From positions 2,666,001 to 2,730,000 of the forward strand of contig NZ_OZ244708.1 of assembly GCF_965218915.1 (NCBI RefSeq): a stretch of 64,000 bases of DNA, given 5' to 3'. Shown piece by piece: positions 17,010 to 24,915 of this stretch; position 1 is the stretch's first letter; each line of letters begins with the position of its first letter. The notes beneath the pieces are model-generated. The model saw only the letters and a list, made by a program, of their open reading frames with translations, had not been told where the DNA came from and did not search any database. The position numbers and the translations under genes are program-made. This stretch comes from Novosphingopyxis sp965218915. GTDB taxonomy: Bacteria > Pseudomonadota > Alphaproteobacteria > Sphingomonadales > Sphingomonadaceae.

Positions 17010-17717
17010 TCATTGCCCGTCGAGCTCGGGATAATGGCGAAAGATACCGTTGGTGTTGAACGCGAGGCGGCGGTCGCTGTTCAGATAGGCGGCAATTCCT
17101 GGCAGCGCCTCGACCGCATCGGCGCAGGCTTCGAGCTTCGGATAATCGGGCATCAGCGCCGCCATGCGCTTGGGGAACGCATATTCGAGGCCGCGCACGA
17201 GCTGGAACAGCGAGGTATCGACATGGCTCCAGCGCTCGCCGGTTACAAAAGGGCCATCCTTGGCAGCGAGCGCACCTTGAAAATGGTTGAAATATTTCGG
17301 AATCCGGTCTTCGCGAAAACCCTTTGCGGCGCGTTTCGCCGCGTCCTTCTGGTCGTCGTAATAGGCCCCCGCCTCGACCGGATGATGCGTATCGTGGACC
17401 TCGGCGACGATATCGGTGACGACGAGCTGGAGCTGGATCAAACCCAGTGTCTCGGCCTCGCCTTCTCCGCCGAACCCATGTTTCTCGCCCAGCCATGAAA
17501 CGATGTGCGCCGCCTGCGCGATACAGAAATCGCCATCGACGAGATAGGGCGGCGCGAACGGCTTGATGCCGCCGCGCCCGTTCAGATCGTCCATCAGCGC
17601 CTCGGCGCCGTCCTTGCGCGCGCGGTCGCGATAGGCGATGCCCGCCGCCTCCATCGGCAGCCGCACGAATTCGCCGCGGCCTTGAATGCCGGGCCAATAC
17701 CAGAGGTCGTAGGTCAT
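17010..17717 (-). CDS. glutathione S-transferase family protein
   Basis: A 235-residue GST-fold protein. The N-terminal thioredoxin-like half MTYDLWYWPGIQGRGEFVRLPMEAAGI has the Tyr and Arg positions seen in GST sequences where glutathione is bound (GRGE). The loop PYLVDGDFCIAQAAHIVSWLG corresponds to the cis-Pro and the EQSxAI-type glutathione gamma-glutamyl site, here AQAAHI. The C-terminal helical half contains WSHVDTSLFQLVRGLEYAFP. It is not adjacent to the later GST cluster and appears to be a single transcription unit. The substrate is unknown; a role in detoxification is a family-level inference. Confidence 0.88.
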   Translation of the reverse strand: MTYDLWYWPGIQGRGEFVRLPMEAAGIAYRDRARKDGAEALMDDLNGRGGIKPFAPPYLVDGDFCIAQAAHIVSWLGEKHGFGGEGEAETLGLIQLQLVVTDIVAEVHDTHHPVEAGAYYDDQKDAAKRAAKGFREDRIPKYFNHFQGALAAKDGPFVTGERWSHVDTSLFQLVRGLEYAFPKRMAALMPDYPKLEACADAVEALPGIAAYLNSDRRLAFNTNGIFRHYPELDGQ

Positions 17718-17842
17718 TCGGCGCTCCTTCGGTTGGCGTTCGAAGGAGGAATGAGCGGTGGGTGCGGGTGTTCCGGGAGAGGAGCATTTTGAATTGCTCG
17801 AGAGACGGGCTCGATCAAAATTCGAGCCCGCCGAACATTCTA

Positions 17843-17925
17843 CGTCATCCCGGACTTGATCCGGGGTCCAGAGCCCAGCGGCAGTGCCGTCTCGCCCTGG
17901 ATTCCGGGTCAGGCCCGGAATGACG
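17843..17925. repeat. REP-like palindromic element, copy 2
   Basis: About 83 bp beginning CGTCATCCCGGACTTGATCC and ending in GGCCCGGAATGACG. It is a near-complete second copy of the element at 15629-15711 in the same orientation, and both lie within 2.3 kb of each other. It sits upstream of the GST at 17010-17717 and downstream of bolA, in a 273-bp gap without genes. Confidence 0.85.
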
Positions 17926-17990
17926 AAATATTTTGGGAAAGGTCGGTGGCATCTGCAGCGAAAATAACCGGGTCAACGCTCTGCCTCCCC

Positions 17991-18275
17991 CTATTCCCCC
18001 GGCGCGCGCGCCTTGATCCGCATCGCGTGGACGCGGCTCTGCATCAGGTCCCCGAGCGCGCGATTGACCATGCGCTGGCGCTCGACACGGGTTTTGCCGG
18101 TGAACGCCGCGCTCTCGATCGCCACCGAAAAATGGCTTTCGCCCGATCCGTCGTCGCCGGCATGACCGCGATGCTGGCCGCTGTCGTTGGTCACCGTCAG
18201 CTGCCCGGGCTGCAAAGCCTCGGTCAGCCGCGTTTCGATCGCGGTCTGCACCGGCCCTTTTGAATCCATGCTCAT
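17991..18275 (-). CDS. bolA: BolA family protein
   Basis: A 94-residue protein of the BolA/IbaG family, which binds monothiol glutaredoxins through a [2Fe-2S] cluster and affects iron handling and stress morphology. IETRLTEALQPGQLTVTNDSGQHRGHAGDDGSGESHFSV matches the loop with the cluster-binding His, and KTRVERQRMVNRALGDLM is the helix-turn-helix-like segment (RxxRHRLVY in E. coli). The His in SGQHRGH is retained. It is divergent from a J-domain gene, and the ATG at 18275 lies close to that gene's possible start, so the two promoters share roughly 55 bp. Confidence 0.92.
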   Translation of the reverse strand: MSMDSKGPVQTAIETRLTEALQPGQLTVTNDSGQHRGHAGDDGSGESHFSVAIESAAFTGKTRVERQRMVNRALGDLMQSRVHAMRIKARAPGE

Positions 18276-18330
18276 GCCCGCCTATATAGGTCCGCTCTTG
18301 CGAAACCCCAAAGGCCGCGCTTCCACCGAC

Positions 18331-18921
18331 ATGTCTTCACGATCCGACCGCACCCGCCGAGACCGCTTCCACGGGCGCGTCGGCGATGGGCTGCGCGAAT
18401 GCGACCATCCGGCCTGCGCTGCGCCCGGCGAATTCCGCGCCCCGCCGCCCGGCGGCCATGGCGGCGACGGGCCCGGACAGTGGCGCTGGCTGTGCCTCGA
18501 CCATGTCCGCGCATTCAACGCAGGCTATGATTTTTTCGACGGCATGGGCGCGGAGGAAATCTATCATGCGCAGTCGCCGATGGGCGGCTATTACAGCACC
18601 CGAAGCTGGGGCGCGGGCGCCTCGCCGCCGCCGCGCTGGCAGGATTTCGACGATCCGCTCGACGCCATCGGCGCGCGCTTCAGGCGGACCATGCCGCGCG
18701 CGCGGCCGGACGGCACGCCGCTCAGCGATGCCGATGCGAAAGCGCTGAAGACGCTGGGGCTGGACCGCGACGCCGACCGGCGCGCGATCCGCCGCCGCTA
18801 TTCGGAGCTGGTGCGGCGCTATCACCCGGACAGAAACGGCGGCGATCGCAGCCATGAAGACAAGCTGCAGCGCGCGATCAAAGCCTATGAACGGCTGAAG
18901 AAAAGCCCGGCCTTCGGCTGA
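18331..18921 (+). CDS. J-domain protein (DnaJ-like)
   Basis: A 196-residue protein with a C-terminal J domain: ALKTLGLDRDADRRAIRRRYSELVRRYHPDRNGGD carries the HPD tripeptide that stimulates DnaK ATPase. The N-terminal part has CDHPACAAPGEFRAPPPGG and WRWLCLDHVRAFNAGYDFF, a Cys/His-containing segment common in alphaproteobacterial J proteins, and possibly a small zinc site. Two in-frame starts are plausible: 18331 (MSSRSDRT) and 18274. I prefer 18331 because the other overlaps the first codon of divergent bolA. It is convergent with DUF899, 3 bp apart. The client protein is unknown. Confidence 0.88.
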   Translation: MSSRSDRTRRDRFHGRVGDGLRECDHPACAAPGEFRAPPPGGHGGDGPGQWRWLCLDHVRAFNAGYDFFDGMGAEEIYHAQSPMGGYYSTRSWGAGASPPPRWQDFDDPLDAIGARFRRTMPRARPDGTPLSDADAKALKTLGLDRDADRRAIRRRYSELVRRYHPDRNGGDRSHEDKLQRAIKAYERLKKSPAFG

Positions 18922-18924
18922 GGC

Positions 18925-19629
18925 TTAGTAGCTCAGCTTGGGATACCAGTCCACGCCGCGACCCTCGGGGGTCATGTCGAGGATGTTCCAGAGCGGCGCG
19001 ATGTCGACGGGCCCGCGCGGGTCCTGCCCCGGATCGGCGGCTTCGAACGGCATTTCTGCGGCGTAGAACAGGCAGACCTCGTCGCCCTCGCGCGTGAACA
19101 CGGCGAACACCGGGAATTCCCAGCCTTTTTCGTCGAGACCGCCCGTGTCCTTCGCATAATCGTCGCCGACGGTCTGAACGAAATCGAGATCGCGCCAGCC
19201 GCGTTCCATCGCGAACGCCGTTTGCCGCTCGACCGTGCTGCGGCCGAGGATCTTGAACGCGGCGCGCTGCTTCACATCGGCGGCGTTGCCGTTCGCGCCG
19301 CCGAGAAAATTGGTGCACATCGGGCAGGGCCGCTCGCGGTCCGGGCCGTACATCCAGAAATAGGTGACGAGCGTGTCATGCCCGCCGAACAGGTCGATCA
19401 GGCCAACTTCCTCGCCATTCTCGTTCCTAAAACGATAATTCTCGTCGATCAGCGGCCCCGGCGGCAGGGCCTGCCGCTGCTCGGCGAGACGCGTCAGATG
19501 GCGGCGCACCGCGATTTCCTCGGCCAGCAACGCCTCGCGCGCTTTGGCATAGTCGGCGCTCTCGCCTGGAAAGATACCTTCGCGCTTGGCGGCCAGTTCG
19601 GGGGCGGGTTGCAGTTCGCTGTCGGCCAT
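18925..19629 (-). CDS. DUF899 family thioredoxin-like protein
   Basis: A 234-residue DUF899 family protein. The fold resembles thioredoxin, and the segment RERPCPMCTNFLGGANG holds a CxxC motif followed by the family-typical FLGG. VTYFWMYGPDRERP precedes it, and WNILDMTPEGRGVDWYPKLSY is the characteristic C-terminus. Some family members are described as FAD-linked or dithiol-disulfide proteins, but no reaction is firmly assigned. I chose the ATG at 19629 (MADSELQP); the longer frame to 19821 overlaps the upstream GST without support. It is the last gene of the HxlR-linked run. Confidence 0.85.
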   Translation of the reverse strand: MADSELQPAPELAAKREGIFPGESADYAKAREALLAEEIAVRRHLTRLAEQRQALPPGPLIDENYRFRNENGEEVGLIDLFGGHDTLVTYFWMYGPDRERPCPMCTNFLGGANGNAADVKQRAAFKILGRSTVERQTAFAMERGWRDLDFVQTVGDDYAKDTGGLDEKGWEFPVFAVFTREGDEVCLFYAAEMPFEAADPGQDPRGPVDIAPLWNILDMTPEGRGVDWYPKLSY

Positions 19630-19643
19630 GATCCTCTCTCTCT

Positions 19644-20300
19644 TCAGTCTCGGTTCGGTATCCCCAACGGAAAGAAGTGCCGGAAGGGCCGGGCTTCGTC
19701 GACCACGCGCGCGATCGAAGGGCGCTCCAGCAGCCGGGCGCGATAGCCACGCAGCTTGGCGCAGTTTTGCGGTATCTCGTGCACCCAATCGGCGTAGAAC
19801 AGCGCCGGGGCGGCGGCGCAATCGGCGATGGTGAAGCGCCCGGCCGCGGCCCAGTCGCGGCCGTCCATCCAGCGGTCGAACCAGCCATAGGCCTTGCCGA
19901 GCTTCGCCTTTGCCTCGGCCACGCCATAGGCATCGCGGTCTTCTTCACCGCGCAGCGCATCGGCGACGATGGACTGCATGGGCGCGGCGATATAATCGTC
20001 GAACAGTCCGTCCATCTGCCGCGCCTCGACCGCGCGCAGCCGATCGACGGGGATCATCGGCCCGGCGGACCCCTGGGTGGCATCCAGATATTCGATGATC
20101 GACGAGCTTTCCAGCACGGTGCGCGTCCCATCGACGAGGAGCGGAAACTGCCCCGCCGGCGTGGCTTCGGCCACCGCCGCGCTGTTGTCCGGATGGCCCG
20201 GATCGACCATCCGGAAATCGAACGGCACGCTGCGTTCGTACAAGGCGATCAGCGGCTTCCACACGAACGCGGCGAAGGGGTGGCCGTAAAGCTGGATCAC
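19644..20300 (-). CDS. glutathione S-transferase family protein (third GST of the cluster)
   Basis: A 218-residue GST. MIQLYGHPFAAFVWKPLIALYERSVPFDFRMVD is the N-terminal beta-alpha-beta unit; TPAGQFPLLVDG holds the cis-Pro loop, and VLESSSIIEYLDATQG the glutathione-binding ESxxI motif. The C-terminal half contains FTIADCAAAPALFYADWV, the N-capping box (here FTIADCA). The start is a GTG at 20300 that overlaps the stop of the RibD/DHFR-like gene by 4 nt (GTGA). The 14 bp to DUF899 keep it in the same unit. It is not a close copy of the two GSTs upstream. Confidence 0.9.
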   Translation of the reverse strand: MIQLYGHPFAAFVWKPLIALYERSVPFDFRMVDPGHPDNSAAVAEATPAGQFPLLVDGTRTVLESSSIIEYLDATQGSAGPMIPVDRLRAVEARQMDGLFDDYIAAPMQSIVADALRGEEDRDAYGVAEAKAKLGKAYGWFDRWMDGRDWAAAGRFTIADCAAAPALFYADWVHEIPQNCAKLRGYRARLLERPSIARVVDEARPFRHFFPLGIPNRD

Positions 20301-20962
20301 CAGCGTCCCTCCGACATGGCCGCCTGCCGCTTCTGTTCGCGGTCGCTCGACGATGGCTCTCCCATCGCACCGGTCGCGACGGCGCCGCCCGGAGCGTAAT
20401 GCGCGACGAGGACACCGCTACCCGAAAGTTTCTGGTCGACGACTTCGAGCGATGTCGCCGCGTCGCCGCCATCGAACAATCGCTTTCCGGCGCCGAGGAC
20501 CACCGGAAAGATCATCAGCACCAACCGGTCAAGCAGCCCTGCACCAAGAAGCTGCGGATAGAGCGTGCTCGATCCCTGGACGAGGAGGTCCGGCCCGTCG
20601 CTTCGCTTCAGCTCTGCGACGGCGTCGATATCGTTCAGGCGGTGGCTGTTTTCCCATGCGAGCGGCGCATCCGAATGGGTAATCACATGCTTGGTCGCAC
20701 TGTTTAGCGCTTTCGCGAACCCTCGCTCCGGACCGGTGACATAGGGCCAATAAGCGGCGAAGATATCGTATGTGCGCCGCCCGAGCAGAAGATCGTAAGG
20801 CGGTGTGAAAAGGTCGCCGATGGTTTCATCGACCAGTTCGTCGTCCATCGGCGCCATCCAGCCGCCATGCGCGAAACCGCCGGTCGGGTCCTCGCCCGGG
20901 CCGCCCGGCGCCTGCATTACGCCATCGATCGACACAAAGGCCGCGCCGGTCAGCTTACGCAT
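20297..20962 (-). CDS. RibD/dihydrofolate reductase C-terminal-domain protein
   Basis: A 221-residue protein with the RibD C-terminal (dihydrofolate-reductase-like) fold. MRKLTGAAFVSIDGVMQAPGGPGEDPTGGFAHGGWM is the N-terminal strand and substrate loop, DLLLGRRTYDIFAAYWP the motif that follows, and DLLVQGSSTLYPQLLGAGLLDRLVLMIFPVVLGAGKRLFDGG the signature GSxxL...PVxLGxGxRLF nucleotide region. These stand-alone proteins are predicted NADPH-dependent reductases of unknown substrate and are often found near PhnB-like and AHSA1 genes. The start overlaps the preceding gene by 8 nt. A C-terminal tail (DREQKRQAAMSEGRW) is not part of the fold. Confidence 0.88.
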   Translation of the reverse strand: MRKLTGAAFVSIDGVMQAPGGPGEDPTGGFAHGGWMAPMDDELVDETIGDLFTPPYDLLLGRRTYDIFAAYWPYVTGPERGFAKALNSATKHVITHSDAPLAWENSHRLNDIDAVAELKRSDGPDLLVQGSSTLYPQLLGAGLLDRLVLMIFPVVLGAGKRLFDGGDAATSLEVVDQKLSGSGVLVAHYAPGGAVATGAMGEPSSSDREQKRQAAMSEGRW

Positions 20963-21446
20963 CGCCGGAGCCTCCTTTTCGCGCCGCCTCGATCCGGGCG
21001 ACGTCGATCTTCTGCATCTCCATCATCGCCGCGAAGGCACGCTTGGCCGCCGCCTTGTCGGAGCTGGCCAGGGCATCGGTTAGCACCCGCGGCGTGATCT
21101 GCCAGGACAGTCCCCAGCGGTCCTTGCACCAGCCGCACATGCTTTCCTCGCCGCCATGGCCCACGATCGCGTCCCAGTAGCGGTCGGTCTCTTCCTGGCT
21201 TTCGGTCGATACCTGGAAGGAGAAGGCTTCGCTATGGGTGAATTCGGGGCCGCCGTTGAGGCCGAGGCAGGGGATGCCGAGCACGGTGAACTCGACCGTC
21301 AGCACGTCGCCCTCCTTGCCCGACGGATAGTCGCCGGGCGCGCGGTGCACGGCGGTCACTTCGCTGTCGGGGAAGGTTTCGGCATAGAAATTCGCCGCCG
21401 CTTCCGCATCCTTGTCATACCACAGGCAAATGGTGTTCCTGGTCAT
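20955..21446 (-). CDS. VOC family protein, PhnB-like
   Basis: A 163-residue vicinal-oxygen-chelate protein. ICLWYDKDAEAAANFYAETFPDSEVT is the start of the fold, LGIPCLGLNGGPEFTHSEAFSFQVST follows, and WCKDRWGLSWQITPRVL is the PhnB-like motif. The C-terminal extension AFAAMMEMQKIDVARIEAARKG is a helix typical of the subgroup annotated as PhnB, 3-demethylubiquinone methyltransferase-like, or simply VOC protein. No reaction is proven for these proteins. The start overlaps the stop of the VOC gene upstream by one base (TAATG), so translation is likely coupled. Confidence 0.9.
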   Translation of the reverse strand: MTRNTICLWYDKDAEAAANFYAETFPDSEVTAVHRAPGDYPSGKEGDVLTVEFTVLGIPCLGLNGGPEFTHSEAFSFQVSTESQEETDRYWDAIVGHGGEESMCGWCKDRWGLSWQITPRVLTDALASSDKAAAKRAFAAMMEMQKIDVARIEAARKGGSGDA

Positions 21447-22255
21447 TATGCTTGTCCTTGTTTGCGCGGACCGACGAGGCCGAAGGCGGCGCTTTGCGGG
21501 TCGGCGCCGCTCAGCGAAAACTCGCCGCCCGGGATTTCATGGGGTCCGCTGATCACCCGCCCGCCGCCTTCCTCGACCGCTTGCCGGGCGCGGTCGATAT
21601 CGTCGACGCCGATATAATAGGTCCAGGCGGAAACAGGCATCGCCTCCGGCTTCGGCATGATCGCGCCGATGCCGGTGCCGTTCTGCATTAGGAAACGATA
21701 GCGGCCCATCGCCCCCATTTCCATGCCGCCCTCCTGGGTCCAGCCGAACTGGCTGGTATAAAAGGCGGTGGCGGCTTCGGCGTCGCAGGTCGCGAGCTCG
21801 TTCCATCGAACATGCCCGGGCCGGTCGACCGAGAACACGTCGCTCGTCGCCTCGGCATCGTCGGCGGGCGGCGTGGGGGCCATGACGTAGATCGGCGCGC
21901 CCTGCGGATCGGCGACCATCGCCATCCGGCCGACGCCTTCCATGGTGGTTGCCGGCATCCGGGTAGCGCCGCCATTCCGCTCGATCGCGGCGACCGCTTC
22001 ATCGACATCTGCCACATGGACATAGCCGAGCCAGGCCGGCCGCGCCCCGCCCGCGCGCATGTCTTCGCTCAGCGCGAGCATCCCGCCGGCGAAGCCGCCG
22101 TCGGACCGCTTGATCATGCGATAGTCCATATCGCCGGGCGTTGCGCTCTCGGCATCGATATCCCACCCGGCGACCGCGTCGTAAAACGCCTTGGCCCCTT
22201 CCGGATCGGTGGTCATCAGCTCGTACCAGATGAAATCGCCTTGCCTGTTCGCCAT
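21446..22255 (-). CDS. VOC family protein with two glyoxalase-like domains
   Basis: A 269-residue tandem VOC protein. The first domain opens with FIWYELMTTDPEGAKAFYDAVAGWDID (residues about 7-34). The second begins with HVRWNELATCDAEAATAFYTSQFGWTQEGGMEMG near residue 145. The two halves share the WYEL/WNEL and FY...GW pattern, so the gene looks like an internal duplication. Members with two domains are found in antibiotic and electrophile resistance and in metabolism of dicarbonyls, but no specific activity can be assigned. It lies 5 bp downstream of the double DUF1428 gene and overlaps the PhnB-like gene by one base. Confidence 0.9.
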   Translation of the reverse strand: MANRQGDFIWYELMTTDPEGAKAFYDAVAGWDIDAESATPGDMDYRMIKRSDGGFAGGMLALSEDMRAGGARPAWLGYVHVADVDEAVAAIERNGGATRMPATTMEGVGRMAMVADPQGAPIYVMAPTPPADDAEATSDVFSVDRPGHVRWNELATCDAEAATAFYTSQFGWTQEGGMEMGAMGRYRFLMQNGTGIGAIMPKPEAMPVSAWTYYIGVDDIDRARQAVEEGGGRVISGPHEIPGGEFSLSGADPQSAAFGLVGPRKQGQA

Positions 22256-22260
22256 CGTTT

Positions 22261-22983
22261 CTACTCCCGGTCCGTGTCGAGCAGCACCTCGAAGCCGCCG
22301 AAGATCAGCCGTTTGCCGTCGAGCGGCATATCGCCCGGACCCGGCATGCGGCGATCCGCGCGCATCTTCTCCCTGCCCTCTTCATAGACCTGTCGGGACG
22401 GCCATTCGGTGAAGCCGAAGGCGACCGCCTCGCCGTCCTCGCATTTCACCGCGCGCTTGAAATCGGTGACCTTGCCGTCCTCTAAATTTTCACCCCAGCC
22501 ATCGACGGCGCGCAGCGCGCCGCTGTCGCTCGCGATGTCGCGCATCGCCGCGCACATGTCGGCAAAGGCTTGCCTGTTCGCCTTCGGCACCGGCGCGACA
22601 TAGCCCTGCACATAGCCGGTCTCGCCGTCCCCGCCCCGCTCGCCGAGCGTTTCGAAACCGGCATAGACCATGCGCTTGCTGTCGAACGGCATGTCGTCCG
22701 GCATCTTCATCTCGGGATCTTCCATCATCGCCGCTGCGGCCTTGTCGCAGATTTCCTTCGAACCCCAGTCGACCCAGGAGAATACGACATTCTCGCCCGC
22801 TGCGGCATCGACGCCGCGATACATGTCGGTGGTTTCGCCGCGCGGCACGTCCTCGCCCCAGCATTCGACCATTCGGACCATGCCGTGCTTCCTGAAGAAT
22901 GGCACCGCGCCTTCCGCCATTTCGCGATAGGCGTCCTTCTTGTCATGCGGCACCGGGAGTAAAAATCCTTGAATATAGCTCAT
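22261..22983 (-). CDS. protein with two tandem DUF1428 domains
   Basis: A 240-residue protein made of two DUF1428 domains, each about 115 residues. Domain 1 starts MSYIQGFLLPVPHDKKDAYREMAEG and ends MPFDSKRMVYAGFETL; domain 2 starts GYVQGYVAPVPKANRQAFADM and ends MPLDGKRLIFGGFEVL. The two halves share the YxQG...PVP, WGE, and MPxDxKRxxxxGFE pattern. DUF1428 proteins are normally single-domain, so this is a fusion or duplication. The fold is a dimeric alpha-beta (ferredoxin-like) barrel, and function is unknown. I placed the start at 22983, overlapping the upstream GST by 4 nt (ATGA); the 23058 frame has no support. Confidence 0.9.
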   Translation of the reverse strand: MSYIQGFLLPVPHDKKDAYREMAEGAVPFFRKHGMVRMVECWGEDVPRGETTDMYRGVDAAAGENVVFSWVDWGSKEICDKAAAAMMEDPEMKMPDDMPFDSKRMVYAGFETLGERGGDGETGYVQGYVAPVPKANRQAFADMCAAMRDIASDSGALRAVDGWGENLEDGKVTDFKRAVKCEDGEAVAFGFTEWPSRQVYEEGREKMRADRRMPGPGDMPLDGKRLIFGGFEVLLDTDRE

Positions 22984-23702
22984 GCTTCCTCTCCTTTTTC
23001 GTTCGTTTCCTCGCCCCAGCCCATGTCCTTTGGGCCGTGGCCTTCGAATTCGGCGCATTGCTCGGCGATGGCCGCCTTGTAAGCGGGCCGCACGAAACAG
23101 CGGTCGCGCCAGGCGGCGAGATTGTCGTGCGCCTCGACCAGATCGGTATGGTGGACGGTCTTGGTGACGGAGGACATCATCAGATCGGCCAGGGAGAAAT
23201 CATCGCCGACGAGCCAGTCGCGGTCGCCGAGATAGCCGGACAGCTGCCCGAGCCGCAGTTCCGCCATCTTGACGGCATAGGGACGATAGCCTTTCGCCAC
23301 TTCCTTGTCCTCGAGGAAGATGTCGGCCACCGATATCTCGGCCAGGAGCGGCTCGACCGAATTGAGCGCGGCGAACAGCCAGCATTTGGCCAACGCCCGA
23401 TCGGCCTCGTCGTCCGGCAGCAGCTTGCCCGAGCGTTCGGCGATGTCGAGCAGAATCGCGCCGGTTTCGAACAATATGGGCCGGCCGGCCTCGCGGAGCA
23501 CCGGAACCTGTCCGAAGGGTTGCTGCGCCCGGTAACCGCTGCTTTCCTGAACGGTCGGATCGATCAGCTCGACCGCATAGTCCCAGCCGACTTCCTTCAT
23601 CATCCAGCGCAGCCGGTGATCGCGCACCTGCCCCTGCGCAAATGGCGGCACCCATTTGAGCGCGGTAATCGTGATCGGCGCATGAGCATCAATCGGCATC
23701 AT
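22980..23702 (-). CDS. glutathione S-transferase family protein (second paralogue)
   Basis: A 240-residue GST of the same subgroup as the gene upstream. It begins MMPIDAHAPITITALKWVP, closely matching the other copy (HAPITITAFERSP). Shared features are the FGQVPVLREAGRPILFETGAILLDIAE segment, where PV is the cis-Pro loop, and FETGAILLDIAER as the glutathione site, and the helical half WLVGDDFSLADLMMSSV. The start ATG at 23702, with a second ATG three bases later, overlaps the end of the first copy by 14 nt. The C-terminus ends with an acidic tail, DMGWGEETNEKGEEA. The substrate is unknown. Confidence 0.88.
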   Translation of the reverse strand: MMPIDAHAPITITALKWVPPFAQGQVRDHRLRWMMKEVGWDYAVELIDPTVQESSGYRAQQPFGQVPVLREAGRPILFETGAILLDIAERSGKLLPDDEADRALAKCWLFAALNSVEPLLAEISVADIFLEDKEVAKGYRPYAVKMAELRLGQLSGYLGDRDWLVGDDFSLADLMMSSVTKTVHHTDLVEAHDNLAAWRDRCFVRPAYKAAIAEQCAEFEGHGPKDMGWGEETNEKGEEA

Positions 23703-24375
23703 TCTCCCCCTCTTTCTGGCTTCGTTCGAAAACCGCCAGTTGCGCGGCAAAAGCGCGTTTGAAAGCGGGCCGCGCTTCGGCGCGCGCGACATAAGCGGAA
23801 AGGTTCGGATATTCTTCCAGCAGTCCCGATCCGCTCAACCTGCGCAGCACCTCCACCGTCATGAGGTCGCCCGCGCGGAACGCACCATCGAGCCAGTCGG
23901 CATCGCCCAAACGGCGGGACAATTCGCCCAGCCGGACGCGGATGCGATCGTCGATCGCAGCCAAGCGCTGCTCGTACCAGCTCTCGTCGCGCTCCAGCAT
24001 GAGGGTAACCCCGCGATCGATGATCGGCGGCTCGATCGTGTTGAGCGCGGCGAATATCCACATGATCGCACGCGCCCGGGCATCCGCATCGCGTGGCAGC
24101 AGGCCCTGATAACGCTCGGCGATATGAAACAGGATCGCGCCAGATTCGAACAGCACCAGATCGCCTTCTTCATAGGTCGGAATCTGCCCGAACGGATGGA
24201 GAGACAGATGCGCCGGTTCCTTCATTTCGCCGAACGAAACGAGGCGAACATTATAGGGCTGGCCCACTTCCTCGAGCGCCCAGCGAACGCGCATGTCCCT
24301 CGCCAGTCCCTTGCCGCGATCGGGCGAACGTTCAAAGGCGGTGATGGTGATCGGCGCGTGGACGGGCTCGCTCAA
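23689..24375 (-). CDS. glutathione S-transferase family protein (first paralogue, TTG start)
   Basis: A 228-residue GST. I place the start at a TTG at 24375, one base after the stop of the AHSA1-type gene. It gives SEPVHAPITITAFERSPDRG, which lines up with the N-terminus of the neighbouring paralogue (DAHAPITITALKW). No ATG or GTG is available between the upstream stop and this motif; the upstream ATG at 24507 lies inside the preceding gene. FGQIPTYEEGDLVLFESGAILFHIAERYQGLLP holds the glutathione site, and WLDGAFRAGDLMTVEVL the N-capping region. It is part of the tightly packed nine-gene run. Confidence 0.85.
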   Translation of the reverse strand: MSEPVHAPITITAFERSPDRGKGLARDMRVRWALEEVGQPYNVRLVSFGEMKEPAHLSLHPFGQIPTYEEGDLVLFESGAILFHIAERYQGLLPRDADARARAIMWIFAALNTIEPPIIDRGVTLMLERDESWYEQRLAAIDDRIRVRLGELSRRLGDADWLDGAFRAGDLMTVEVLRRLSGSGLLEEYPNLSAYVARAEARPAFKRAFAAQLAVFERSQKEGENDAD

Positions 24376-24376
24376 G

Positions 24377-24850
24377 TCACTTGCCCTCGCACAATTCTGC
24401 GAGCTGGTTGGCGCAGGTGCTCCAGCCATCCTCGAAACCCATGTCGCGGTGGCGCTGCATCGCCTCTTCGCTCCAGTGGCGCGCGCGGGCGGTGTAGCGC
24501 GTCCCACCGCCGTCCGCCGCGATCTCCCAGATGCCGATGATGAACGGCTCGGCGGGCATCAGCCCAACCCTCACCGCATCCGTGGTGGCGAAGCGCCGTC
24601 CGGGGCTCACTTCGAGGAACATCATCTCAACCACATGCTCTTCCCCGCCCGGCCCCCTCATCACCATCGCACTGCGACCGCCCGCGCGCCAGTCCTGCTC
24701 GATGATTTCGGTGCGCCACGGTTTGGGGCACCACCATGCCGCCATTTGGTTCGTCATCATGTCCCACACCTTTTCCGGCGGCGCGGCGATCGACCGGGTG
24801 ACGGACAGTTCGAAAGCATTTTCGGCGGCGGGTTCGGCGCTATCGGGCAT
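24377..24850 (-). CDS. SRPBCC/AHSA1-type ligand-binding domain protein
   Basis: A 157-residue single-domain protein of the SRPBCC (START-like) superfamily, AHSA1 subgroup. AFELSVTRSIAAPPEKVWDMMTNQMAAWWCPKPW is the first strand and long N-terminal helix, and EEHVVEMMFLEVSPGRRFATTDAV and FIIGIWEIAADGGGTRYTARARHWSEEAMQRHRDMGFEDGWSTCANQL give the hydrophobic cup and the closing C-terminal helix. Related stand-alone proteins bind hydrophobic ligands, and some are activator-like domains. It is the first gene of the minus-strand run and faces the divergent HxlR gene across 81 bp. Confidence 0.92.
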   Translation of the reverse strand: MPDSAEPAAENAFELSVTRSIAAPPEKVWDMMTNQMAAWWCPKPWRTEIIEQDWRAGGRSAMVMRGPGGEEHVVEMMFLEVSPGRRFATTDAVRVGLMPAEPFIIGIWEIAADGGGTRYTARARHWSEEAMQRHRDMGFEDGWSTCANQLAELCEGK

Positions 24851-24915
24851 GGATCGATTCTCCTGGCATCGCGCGATTGGTCGCGACTCGGGCCTTGCCT
24901 TTCATGCCTCGCTAA

